Assembly: GCA_945860425.1 (NCBI GenBank)
Contig: CAMAQU010000056.1
Location: 1 to 8,959 of the forward strand
Source: Sphingomonas paucimobilis
GTDB lineage: Bacteria; Pseudomonadota; Alphaproteobacteria; Sphingomonadales; Sphingomonadaceae
Direction: 5' to 3'
DNA: 8,959 nt
Shown here: one piece after another, positions 1-6,253 of the stretch
How positions within the stretch are numbered: position 1 is the first letter of the stretch
Layout of the letters: every line of letters starts with the position of its first letter
Made by a program: the position numbers and the translations under genes
The notes under the pieces: generated by a model
The model's input: only the letters and a program-made list of their open reading frames with translations
What the model was told of the DNA's origin: nothing
Database searches by the model: none

Positions 1-1
1 T

Positions 2-691
2 GAGCATCGTTTGCCAGACACCACAAATCAGGCCGACCTGATTGCGCTCGTTGAGCAGCTCAATGCCGATGATCATGTCGATGGCATTCTCGTTCAGCTT
101 CCCCTGCCGGGCCAGATTGACGATAAGGCCGTGATTGCGGCTATTGATCCTGCCAAGGATGTGGATGGATTTCACGTCGTCAACGCAGGCCGCCTTGCCG
201 TGGGTGAGGATGCCCTTGTGCCGTGCACACCGCTGGGCTGTTTGATGCTGCTCAAGGACCGGATGGGCGATTTGACAGGTCTGGATGCCGTGGTGATTGG
301 CCGCTCGAACATTGTTGGCAAGCCAATGGCCCAGCTGCTTTTGGCGGAAAGCTGCACCGTTACCATCGCGCACAGCCGCACCAAGGATTTGGCCGATGTT
401 GTGCGCCGCGCCGATATTGTCGTGGCCGCGGTCGGTCGTCCCGAAATGGTGAAGGGTGATTGGATTAAGCCCGGCGCCGTTGTGATCGACGTGGGCATTA
501 ATCGTGTTGACGCAGGTGAGGGCAAGACCAAGCTGGTCGGCGATGTCGCCTTTGACGAGGCGGCCGCAATTGCCTCCGCCGTGACGCCTGTTCCCGGTGG
601 CGTCGGGCCAATGACCATTGCTGTCTTGCTGCGCAATACCGTGGTGGCCGCGCGCGCGCGCTTGGGCCTTGCCAAAGACGCATCGCTTTAA
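2..691 (+). CDS. folD: FolD, methylenetetrahydrofolate dehydrogenase/cyclohydrolase (5' end cut by window)
   Basis: Bifunctional cytosolic enzyme that oxidises 5,10-methylene-THF with NADP and then hydrolyses methenyl-THF to 10-formyl-THF, supplying one-carbon units for purines and formyl-Met. About 229 C-terminal residues are visible. The frame is open from base 2 (reading EHRLPDTTNQ), so the TTG at base 11 is not the start. Compared with the usual length near 290-300, roughly 60-70 residues lie upstream, including the part that carries the catalytic Lys. Family signatures present in order are VQLPLP, DVDGFH (bases 158-175), PCTPLG, the dinucleotide-site GRSNIVGKP (299-325), VVIDVGIN, and PGGVGPMT (593-616). 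The gene ends TAA, 18 bases before marC on the same strand, so the two are probably co-transcribed. No frameshift is seen in the visible part. Confidence 0.97.
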   Translation, partial: EHRLPDTTNQADLIALVEQLNADDHVDGILVQLPLPGQIDDKAVIAAIDPAKDVDGFHVVNAGRLAVGEDALVPCTPLGCLMLLKDRMGDLTGLDAVVIGRSNIVGKPMAQLLLAESCTVTIAHSRTKDLADVVRRADIVVAAVGRPEMVKGDWIKPGAVVIDVGINRVDAGEGKTKLVGDVAFDEAAAIASAVTPVPGGVGPMTIAVLLRNTVVAARARLGLAKDASL

Positions 692-709
692 GGGGGTAGG
701 GCGCAGGTT

Positions 710-1333
710 ATGATGGAGTTGTTCATCTCGGCCTTTGTGACGTTTTTTGTCGTTATCGACCCGCCGGGGTGCGCCCCGATTTTTGCCAGCCTGACCGGAA
801 CCGCACCTGCGCCGCATCGCCGGGCTATGGCGGTGCGTTCCACATTGGTTGCAGCCCTCATCCTCTATCTTTTCGCCATTTTTGGCGAGGCCTTTCTTGG
901 GGCGCTTGGCATTAGTCTCGATGCCTTTCGCGTGGCGGGCGGTGTGATGCTGTTCCTCATCGCGCTCGAAATGGTGTTTGAGAAACGGACCGAGCGCCGG
1001 ACGCACCGGGCGGAGGATGTAAAGGCCGATCCGGAACATGAGGATATTTCCATTTTTCCAATGGCGATCCCAATGATTGCGGGCCCCGGATCCATTGCGT
1101 CGGTCATGCTGTTGACCTCTAAATCGGTTGGCATGGAGCAAACGCTGGTTGTGCTGGGCGCATTGGCGCTGGTGTTGCTGGTTAATCTCGCAGCCCTATT
1201 GGCGGCGGGGCCGCTGATGAAGGCTGTTGGTCACCGGGTTGAGGCCATGATCACGCGGATTTTGGGCGTCGTTCTGGCAGCGCTGGCCGCGCAATTCATC
1301 ATTGATGGGGTGAAGGCGAGCTTTCAACTCTAA
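710..1333 (+). CDS. marC: MarC family (UPF0056) integral membrane protein
   Basis: The 207-residue product has the usual length and layout of MarC/YchE/YhgN proteins. There are about six hydrophobic segments (roughly residues 5-25, 41-63, 70-92, 113-135, 142-166 and 180-200), with one charged hydrophilic loop near 93-112. Family-type motifs are IDPPGCAPIF near residues 16-25 and AIPMIAGPGSIASVMLL near 119-135. It should sit in the inner membrane. The biochemical role of the family is unknown; despite the name, E. coli MarC is not established as a multidrug-resistance factor. Two ATG codons stand in tandem (710 and 713). A purine-rich AGGGGGT near 691-697 serves as ribosome-binding site, and spacing does not decide between them. 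It follows folD closely, suggesting one transcript. Its stop codon is also the left edge of the motB-like relic. Confidence 0.92.
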   Translation: MMELFISAFVTFFVVIDPPGCAPIFASLTGTAPAPHRRAMAVRSTLVAALILYLFAIFGEAFLGALGISLDAFRVAGGVMLFLIALEMVFEKRTERRTHRAEDVKADPEHEDISIFPMAIPMIAGPGSIASVMLLTSKSVGMEQTLVVLGALALVLLVNLAALLAAGPLMKAVGHRVEAMITRILGVVLAALAAQFIIDGVKASFQL

Positions 1334-1335
1334 AC

Positions 1336-1575
1336 AAAGGCATCAAAATCCGAGGACATACCGATTCCGTGCCTTGGTCAGAGCGCAATGGAATGAACAA
1401 TTGGCGCCTCTCCGCCGAGCGGGCAGAGGTGACACGATTATTCTTAAGCGGCGCCCGAGTTAATCCCGCCCGGTTTATGCGGATTGAGGGCGTGGCGGAT
1501 CGGCAGCCCTATAACGCCCAGGACAAGTTTGATTCACGCAATCGGCGCATGTCGATCATCCTTGCCTGGAGCTAG
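1336..1575 (+). pseudogene. Truncated remnant of a MotB/OmpA-like C-terminal domain
   Basis: Frame 1 reads without a stop from just after the marC stop to TAG at 1573-1575. It encodes about 80 residues that look like the second half of an OmpA/MotB peptidoglycan-binding domain. Landmarks in order are KIRGHTDSVP, NNWRLSAERA, RFMRIEGVADRQPY, and the terminal DSRNRRMSIILAWS, which matches the 'DPRNRR-I-I' ending typical of MotB. Everything N-terminal is missing: the membrane anchor, the plug segment and the first half of the domain. No credible start is present: GTG 1369 and ATG 1393 lie inside the conserved region and no clear Shine-Dalgarno precedes them. The left edge coincides with the marC stop, which fits a deletion ending there. 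The TAG is 9 bases from the convergent leuA stop. A MotB stator protein is the best match by eye; another OmpA-family protein is possible. Confidence 0.72.
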
Positions 1576-1584
1576 CGGTCCCGG

Positions 1585-3252
1585 TCAGCTGGTCAGGGCG
1601 TTGGCGGCACTTAGGACGGCCCGGACGCTGGCAGTTGCGACATCTTCATCAATGCCCACACCCCACACCGTCTTGCCCGTATCGGTCACGCATTCAACAT
1701 AGGCGGCGGCGCGCACAGTGCTGCCTTGGCCCATGGCGTGTTCGCTATAGTCGGCAATGTCGAGTTTCAGGCCAAAGCTGTCCTGCAAAGTTGAGACAAC
1801 CGACGACAAAAGGCCGTTACCCCGTCCGCTCACGGACTTTTCCTGCCCGTCGACGGTGATTTTTCCAGCAAAAATCCGCTCCCCATTGGGGGCGCGCGTT
1901 TCTTCATAATCGAGCAGTTGGAAATGTTGTGGCGTGTTGAGGCAATAGACGCGCTGGAACACATCCCAAATATCGTCTGCCTGCAATTCCCGGCCGGTTT
2001 CATCGGCCTTTTGCTGGACATGGCGGCTGAAATGCGCCTGCATTTTCTTGGGCAGTTTCAGGCCCTGATCCTGCTCCAACACCCAAGCAAATCCGCCTTT
2101 TCCGGATTGGGAATTGACGCGGATCACCGCTTCATAGCTGCGGCCGAGATCGGCTGGATCAATGGGCAGATAGGGGACTTCCCAAAAATCATCATTGCGC
2201 GCCTCTTGGGCGGCAAAGCCTTTTTTAATGGCGTCTTGATGGCTCCCCGAAAAGGCCGTGAACACCAATTCCCCCGCATAGGGATGGCGCGGATGCACGG
2301 GGAGCTGATTGCAATATTCCACCGTGTTGATGACGTCATCAATGTCAGAGAAGTCCAGCCCGGGGTTGAGGCCTTGGGTGTACATGTTGAGGGCAACTGT
2401 CACGAGGTCGCAATTGCCCGTGCGCTCCCCATTGCCGAACAAGCACCCTTCGACGCGGTCAGCCCCTGCCATTAGGCCCAATTCGGTCGCCGCGACACCC
2501 GTGCCGCGATCATTATGTGCGTGCAGGCTGACGACAACGGCGTCACGATTGGGCACGTTGCGGCAGAAATATTCAATCTGGTCAGCATAAATATTGGGCG
2601 TTGCCGCCTCAACCGTTGCGGGCAGATTGAAGATGATCGGCTTTTCTGGCGTGGGCTTCAAAACGTCCATCACCGCCGCGCAGCATTCAAGGCTAAAGTC
2701 GATTTCGGCGGTCGAGAAGGTTTCCGGTGAATATTCAAAGCGCCAGTCGGTATCCGGCTGCTTGGCCGCTTCATCGCGCAGGAACTTGGCGCCTGCAATG
2801 GCAATATCCTTCACCTGCGCCTGATCCATTTGGAACACGATGCGCCGCCAGGCGGGGGAGACTGCGTTGTAGAGATGGATGATCGCGGTGCGCGCGCCGC
2901 GCAGGCTTTCAAAGCTGGTGCGGATCAAGTCTTCGCGCGATTGGGTCAGCACCTGAATGGTCACATCATCTGGAATGCGCCCTGAGGTGACGAGGCCTGA
3001 GATGAAATCAAATTCGGTTGCCCCGGCGCTTGGAAAGCCAACCTCAATTTCCTTAAGACCAACCTTGAGCAGAAGGTCAAAGAAGCGTGTCTTCTTCTCC
3101 GCATCCATGGGGTCGATCAGGGCCTGATTGCCATCGCGCATGTCGGTGGAGAGCCAGCGCGGGGCTTTGGTGATTGTCTGGCTCGGCCATTGACGATCAG
3201 GCAGATTGATCTGCGGGAACGGGCGGTATTTTGTGGCAGGATTAGGCAGCAT
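1585..3252 (-). CDS. leuA: 2-isopropylmalate synthase LeuA (long form)
   Basis: First committed step of leucine synthesis: condensation of acetyl-CoA with 2-ketoisovalerate to 2-isopropylmalate, in the cytosol. The 555 residues fit the longer, yeast/actinobacterial-type IPMS class. The N-terminal TIM-barrel carries the catalytic and metal motif STDMRDGNQAL (35-45, with R39/D40), HAHNDRG (244-250, metal-binding His 244 and 246) and FGNGERTGN (272-280). A linker with SQSGKGG (381-387) follows. The C-terminal regulatory domain, about 430-550, has SGRGNG (475-480) and GQGSTVRAAAYVE (508-520) and normally binds leucine for feedback inhibition. ATG 3252 is the only sensible start, since an in-frame TAA lies five codons upstream. 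The Shine-Dalgarno is weak (GAAAAG). Expression is probably governed by the leader described at 3267-3385. The gene stands alone, convergent with the motB relic. Confidence 0.97.
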   Translation of the reverse strand: MLPNPATKYRPFPQINLPDRQWPSQTITKAPRWLSTDMRDGNQALIDPMDAEKKTRFFDLLLKVGLKEIEVGFPSAGATEFDFISGLVTSGRIPDDVTIQVLTQSREDLIRTSFESLRGARTAIIHLYNAVSPAWRRIVFQMDQAQVKDIAIAGAKFLRDEAAKQPDTDWRFEYSPETFSTAEIDFSLECCAAVMDVLKPTPEKPIIFNLPATVEAATPNIYADQIEYFCRNVPNRDAVVVSLHAHNDRGTGVAATELGLMAGADRVEGCLFGNGERTGNCDLVTVALNMYTQGLNPGLDFSDIDDVINTVEYCNQLPVHPRHPYAGELVFTAFSGSHQDAIKKGFAAQEARNDDFWEVPYLPIDPADLGRSYEAVIRVNSQSGKGGFAWVLEQDQGLKLPKKMQAHFSRHVQQKADETGRELQADDIWDVFQRVYCLNTPQHFQLLDYEETRAPNGERIFAGKITVDGQEKSVSGRGNGLLSSVVSTLQDSFGLKLDIADYSEHAMGQGSTVRAAAYVECVTDTGKTVWGVGIDEDVATASVRAVLSAANALTS

Positions 3253-3266
3253 GGTCTTTTCGCTTT

Positions 3267-3347
3267 AACGCTGATGGGGTTCTGGTCGATTTTCCCTTAG
3301 GCAGCGTTGCGTGCGGCAAGGCACGCGGGGCCGGACGCGCCTAAGGG
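3267..3347 (-). promoter_or_regulatory. leuA leader RNA: two mutually exclusive hairpins (putative attenuator)
   Basis: Hairpin A pairs 3339-3347 with 3294-3302 (9 bp perfect, CCCTTAGGC with GCCTAAGGG in the leuA sense). It continues past a one-base bulge with 4 bp (3335-3338 with 3304-3307) and is capped by an inner 6-bp stem, 3321-3326 with 3309-3314. Its 5' arm contains the stop codon of the leader peptide. Hairpin B pairs 3302-3308 (AACGCTG) with 3267-3273 (CAGCGTT) just upstream of leuA. B uses the 3' arm of A, so the two cannot form together. A ribosome held at the leucine codons would cover the 5' arm of A and favour B. No U-run follows either hairpin on the leuA strand, so a classical intrinsic terminator is not visible. 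Control could be Rho-dependent or at translation initiation. The structures were found by eye, not by energy calculation. Confidence 0.55.
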
Positions 3348-3385
3348 CGCGTAAGTCGAAGAAGAAGGGCCGTCTGCGTGTGCAT
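3341..3385 (-). CDS. leu operon leader peptide (14 aa, Leu-rich)
   Basis: A short reading frame upstream of leuA encodes MHTQTALLLRLTRP followed by TAG. Four of its 14 codons are leucine, all CTT, and three are consecutive; this is the signature of a leucine-sensing attenuator peptide. The start ATG (3383-3385) is preceded by AGGA with a 9-base spacer, a good ribosome-binding site. The stop codon lies in the 5' arm of hairpin A, about 90 bases before the leuA ATG. Such peptides act in cis: slow translation of the Leu codons when charged tRNA-Leu is short changes downstream RNA folding and raises leuA expression. The peptide itself needs no function. Identification rests on codon content, ribosome-binding site, position and coupling to the hairpins; there is no homology evidence. 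Confidence 0.78.
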   Translation of the reverse strand: MHTQTALLLRLTRP

Positions 3386-3423
3386 ATGTGGATTTCCTAT
3401 GCGACGCAGGTTGGCGAATGTCC

Positions 3424-3452
3424 ATATTAGAAATGCACAGAAATATTGTGCC
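3424..3452 (-). promoter_or_regulatory. Weak candidate promoter for the leu leader transcript
   Basis: On the leuA strand TAATAT (3429-3424) resembles a -10 box. Transcription would begin near 3417, about 30 bases before the leader peptide start, a sensible attenuator layout. The -35 hexamer at a 17-base spacing is GGCACA, only three of six consensus positions. No other pair nearby is better. This is inference from spacing. Confidence 0.25.
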
Positions 3453-3502
3453 GGGCCGCGTCTTGGTGTCTGATGGCCAGATATTGCCATGGAGACGCTG
3501 AC

Positions 3503-4642
3503 ATGTCGGATGCCGTTACGCCCTTTATCCTCAATACGCCGGAAAGCGCGCTGGAGGATTTGCACCGACGGATTGATCATGCGCGCTGGCCAGAGGCGGA
3601 ATTGGTTGAGGATTGGAGCCAAGGGGCCCCGCTGCACAAGGTGCGCGCACTGGTCGATCATTGGCGGCATCATTATGACTGGCGGCGGTGTGAGGCGCGG
3701 CTGAATGCGCTTGGCCAGTTCCGCACGGAAATTGATGGGCTGGGCATTCATTTCCTTCATATCCGGTCCCCACATCCAGAGGCGCTCCCGCTGATCATCA
3801 CGCATGGCTGGCCCGGATCGGTGCTGGAGTTTATGAAAATCATTGGCCCGCTGACCGACCCGGTGGCGCATGGCGGACGGGCAGAAGATGCCTTTCACTT
3901 GGTGCTGCCCTCGCTCCCCGGCTTTGGTTTTTCCGATAAGCCAAAGGAAACAGGCTGGGGCATTGAGCGTATTGCAAAGGCTTGGGCGGTGCTGATGGCG
4001 CGGCTTGGCTATACACGCTGGGCCGCACAGGGTGGCGATTGGGGTTCCGCCGTGACCAGCGCAATTGGGGAACAAGCGCCGGAAGGATGCATCGGCATTC
4101 ACGTCAACATGCCCATGGCGCGACCGACGCCGGAAGATATGCAATCCCCCAGCCCGCGAGAGATGCAGGCGTTTATGGCGCTAAAGCATTATCAGGATTG
4201 GGATTCCGGCTATTCCAAGCAACAAAGCACACGGCCGCAGACTTTGGGCTATGCGCTGGCGGATTCGGCGGTCGGGCAGGCGGCTTGGGTTTATGAAAAA
4301 ATGTGGTCTTGGACGGACAATCAGGGTGCCCCAGAAGATGCCCTGACGCTGGATGAGATGATCGACAATATCATGCTCTATTGGCTGCCGGGTAATGCCA
4401 CCTCATCTGCGCGGCTTTATTGGGAAAGCTTTGGCAGCTTTGCACCAAAGGAAATTCATGTCCCGACAGGGGTGAGCATTTTTCCGAAGGAAATCATGCG
4501 CCCCACCCGTAAATGGGCCGAGGCGGTGATGCACAACATCGTACATTGGAATGAGCTGGATAAGGGCGGCCACTTCGCCGCTTGGGAGCAGCCGGACCTC
4601 TATGTGCAAGAGATCCGGACCTGCTTTTCCAAGATGCGGTAA
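3503..4642 (+). CDS. Epoxide hydrolase with N-terminal EHN domain (alpha/beta hydrolase)
   Basis: 379-residue protein of the microsomal-type epoxide hydrolase family, which opens epoxides to vicinal diols through a covalent alkyl-enzyme ester. Residues about 4-110 form the EHN cap-associated domain (FILNTPESALEDLHRRI, ARWPE, VDHWRHHYDWR). The oxyanion-hole motif HGWPGS is at 101-106, and the nucleophile is D179 in QGGDWGS. A ring-polarising Tyr is likely in LYWES (Y306) with a second near Y230. The charge-relay acid is probably E330 in FPKE, and the catalytic His is H357 in GGHFAAWEQPD. All key residues are present. I chose ATG 3503 because GGAG at 3491-3494 lies 8 bases upstream and the family sequence begins there; the frame stays open to TTG 3446 but that extension lacks family character. 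The natural substrate is unknown. It diverges from the leu leader and its TAA directly abuts the monooxygenase stop. Confidence 0.92.
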   Translation: MSDAVTPFILNTPESALEDLHRRIDHARWPEAELVEDWSQGAPLHKVRALVDHWRHHYDWRRCEARLNALGQFRTEIDGLGIHFLHIRSPHPEALPLIITHGWPGSVLEFMKIIGPLTDPVAHGGRAEDAFHLVLPSLPGFGFSDKPKETGWGIERIAKAWAVLMARLGYTRWAAQGGDWGSAVTSAIGEQAPEGCIGIHVNMPMARPTPEDMQSPSPREMQAFMALKHYQDWDSGYSKQQSTRPQTLGYALADSAVGQAAWVYEKMWSWTDNQGAPEDALTLDEMIDNIMLYWLPGNATSSARLYWESFGSFAPKEIHVPTGVSIFPKEIMRPTRKWAEAVMHNIVHWNELDKGGHFAAWEQPDLYVQEIRTCFSKMR

Positions 4643-6148
4643 TTACTCAGCAGCTTCCAGCAAGGCATCAGTCTCTGTTTTGGTGGAGACCTTGTGCGCT
4701 TTTTCAAAGCACATGGCTTCGTCCTCAAGCGAGCCAAAGCGCAGGTTGCGAATGTCTTTCACATAGTCCTGATTCAGTTTCCAAGGCGCGCTCTTCGCCT
4801 GTTTGGGGAGGATGCCCATAGCGCGCTCAAAATAGCCGGATGAAAAATCGACAAAGGGTTCAAGCTCAACCGTTTTGCCCTTCAGCCTTGGCACGGCAAT
4901 CTTGGTGCCTGTCGCGTCCAGATGCTTCATCAGGCGGCAGGCATATTCTGATGTCAGATCGGCCTTCAGCGTCCAAGAGGCATTGGTATAGCCAAACCAC
5001 ATGAGCAGATTGGGCACATCGTTGAACATTGCGCCCTTGTAGAGAATCCGTTCACCCGAATTGAACCGCTCGCCATCCACATAGGCTTCCAGGCCAGAGA
5101 GCATCTGCATGTTGAGGCCAGTTGCCGTGACGATAATGTCTGCCTCAAGTTCCTTGCCGGATTTCAGCAGGATGCCCTTTTCGGTGAAGCGTTCAATATG
5201 ATCGGTCTCAATCGAAGCGCGGCCATTGGAGAGCGCCTTGAAGAAATCGCTGTCCGGCACAAGGCACAGGCGCTGGTCCCAAGGATTATAGGGCGGTGTG
5301 AAATGCTTCGCGACATCAAAGCCCTCCGGCAGCATGTCCTTTACCATGCCGATCAGCCGCTCGGCCGATTGCTCGGGGCGCTTGCGCACCAGCTTGAACA
5401 TAAACTGTTGCAGCAAGACATTGCGCCACCGCGTAACGGCGTAAGCCAGCTTAGACGGAAGAACCTTGCGCAGGCCCAGCGCGAACTTATCCTCCGCCGG
5501 GCGCGAGACCATATAGGTTGGCGTGCGTTGGAGCATGGTCACATGCCCCGCACCGGCATCGGCCATGGCAGGGACGAGTGTGACAGCGGTCGCGCCGCTG
5601 CCGATGACGACAATTTTCTTGCCCTGATAATCGAGCTTTTCTGGCCAATGCTGCGGATGAACGATCTGGCCCTCAAAGTCGCCCATGCCGGGGAAGTCGG
5701 GCGTGTAGCCCTGATCATAATTATAATAGCCAGCGCACATGAAAAGCATATTGCAGCTGATCGTCATCGGCTTGCCGTCGCGCGTGCCCTCAACGATCCA
5801 GCAGGCGTCCTCGCTTGACCAATTGGCCTTCTTCACATGGCTATTATAGCGGATGTCTTTGCCAAGATCATTCTCGGCAATGGTTTCCTTGAGATAGCCC
5901 ATGATCGCCGGTGCATCCGCAATCGCCTTGCGCGACGTCCATGGCTTAAAGCGAAAGCCGAGCGTGTACATATCGGAATCGGACCGGATGCCGGGGTAAC
6001 GGAACAAATCCCATGTGCCGCCGAAATTTTTCCGACGTTCCATGATGGCAAATGTCTTGCCGGGACAGAGCTTTTTGAGGTGTACAGCCGCCCCAAGCCC
6101 AGAAATCCCTGCGCCAACGATCAGCGCATCGACATGTTCAATTGCCAT
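4643..6148 (-). CDS. EthA-like flavin monooxygenase (type I Baeyer-Villiger family)
   Basis: FAD/NADPH-dependent monooxygenase that would insert oxygen into ketones or oxidise sulfur compounds. Residue numbers are for the 501-residue form. GAGISG (12-17) is the FAD Rossmann motif. GGTW followed by YPG and D57 matches the conserved second Baeyer-Villiger signature. FEGQIVHPQHWP (158-169) fits the FxGxxxHxxxWP fingerprint exactly, and GSGATA (183-188) is the NADPH Rossmann motif. PWDQRLCLVP, TATGLN and YTNASWTLKADL recall mycobacterial EthA (ethionamide activator), remembered rather than aligned; length is close to EthA's 489. Two starts are possible, ATG 6154 and ATG 6148. AGGA at 6158-6161 lies 3 bases from the first and 9 from the second, and the second also matches the EthA N-terminus better. 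It is convergent with the epoxide hydrolase with no bases between stops. The substrate cannot be read from sequence. Confidence 0.93.
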   Translation of the reverse strand: MAIEHVDALIVGAGISGLGAAVHLKKLCPGKTFAIMERRKNFGGTWDLFRYPGIRSDSDMYTLGFRFKPWTSRKAIADAPAIMGYLKETIAENDLGKDIRYNSHVKKANWSSEDACWIVEGTRDGKPMTISCNMLFMCAGYYNYDQGYTPDFPGMGDFEGQIVHPQHWPEKLDYQGKKIVVIGSGATAVTLVPAMADAGAGHVTMLQRTPTYMVSRPAEDKFALGLRKVLPSKLAYAVTRWRNVLLQQFMFKLVRKRPEQSAERLIGMVKDMLPEGFDVAKHFTPPYNPWDQRLCLVPDSDFFKALSNGRASIETDHIERFTEKGILLKSGKELEADIIVTATGLNMQMLSGLEAYVDGERFNSGERILYKGAMFNDVPNLLMWFGYTNASWTLKADLTSEYACRLMKHLDATGTKIAVPRLKGKTVELEPFVDFSSGYFERAMGILPKQAKSAPWKLNQDYVKDIRNLRFGSLEDEAMCFEKAHKVSTKTETDALLEAAE

Positions 6149-6189
6149 GGTCATCTATCCTATCTTTTGAGCGGAAGATTTTGGCAGGA

Positions 6190-6209
6190 TTTCAAAAGGT
6201 TTCAAGAGG
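6190..6209. repeat. Tandem 10-bp direct repeat upstream of the monooxygenase
   Basis: TTTCAAAAGG (6190-6199) is followed at once by TTTCAAGAGG (6200-6209), nine of ten bases identical and one helical turn apart. TCAAAAG (6192-6198) is also the inverse of CTTTTGA (6164-6170), so the monooxygenase mRNA could form a 7-bp stem with a 21-base loop ending just before its Shine-Dalgarno. A regulator half-site pair or chance are both possible. Confidence 0.4.
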
Positions 6210-6213
6210 CAAC

Positions 6214-6229
6214 TTGACGTTTACGTCAA
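6214..6229. promoter_or_regulatory. Perfect 16-bp palindrome, candidate operator for the monooxygenase gene
   Basis: TTGACGTTTACGTCAA is a perfect 7-bp inverted repeat with a 2-base centre. It lies 60-66 bases upstream of the monooxygenase starts, in the only gap that can hold that gene's promoter. The form TTnACGTnnACGTnAA resembles, from memory, operators of MerR-family regulators of the LiuR type that control branched-chain and fatty acid catabolism. No regulator gene is in the window. On the monooxygenase strand its first half also gives a -35-like TTGACG, but I see no convincing -10 partner. Confidence 0.55.
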
Positions 6230-6253
6230 ATCAGTGGCCGATAGGCCGCCTTC

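Noticed and set aside
1918..2475. 185-codon + strand open frame opposite leuA
   Set aside because: Antisense shadow of leuA with no motif or ribosome-binding site.
3294..3347. The leu leader hairpin as a Rho-independent terminator
   Set aside because: The bases after the stem are AAAATCG on the leuA strand and GCGCGTA on the other strand; no T-run on either.
3446..3502. N-terminal extension of the epoxide hydrolase from TTG 3446
   Set aside because: The extra 19 residues are unlike the family, while ATG 3503 has GGAG at 8 bases.
3386..3502. Promoter for the epoxide hydrolase on the + strand
   Set aside because: Several -10-like hexamers (for example TATTGT at 3444) exist but none has an acceptable -35 partner.
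3341..4144. Long - strand open frame of 267 codons opposite the epoxide hydrolase, ending with the leader peptide
   Set aside because: Antisense to a gene with a complete catalytic set, with no recognisable domain or start signal. Only its last 14 codons, which have their own ATG and Shine-Dalgarno, are called.
5198..5818. 206-codon + strand open frame opposite the monooxygenase
   Set aside because: Antisense shadow, including a low-complexity isoleucine run; no domain seen.
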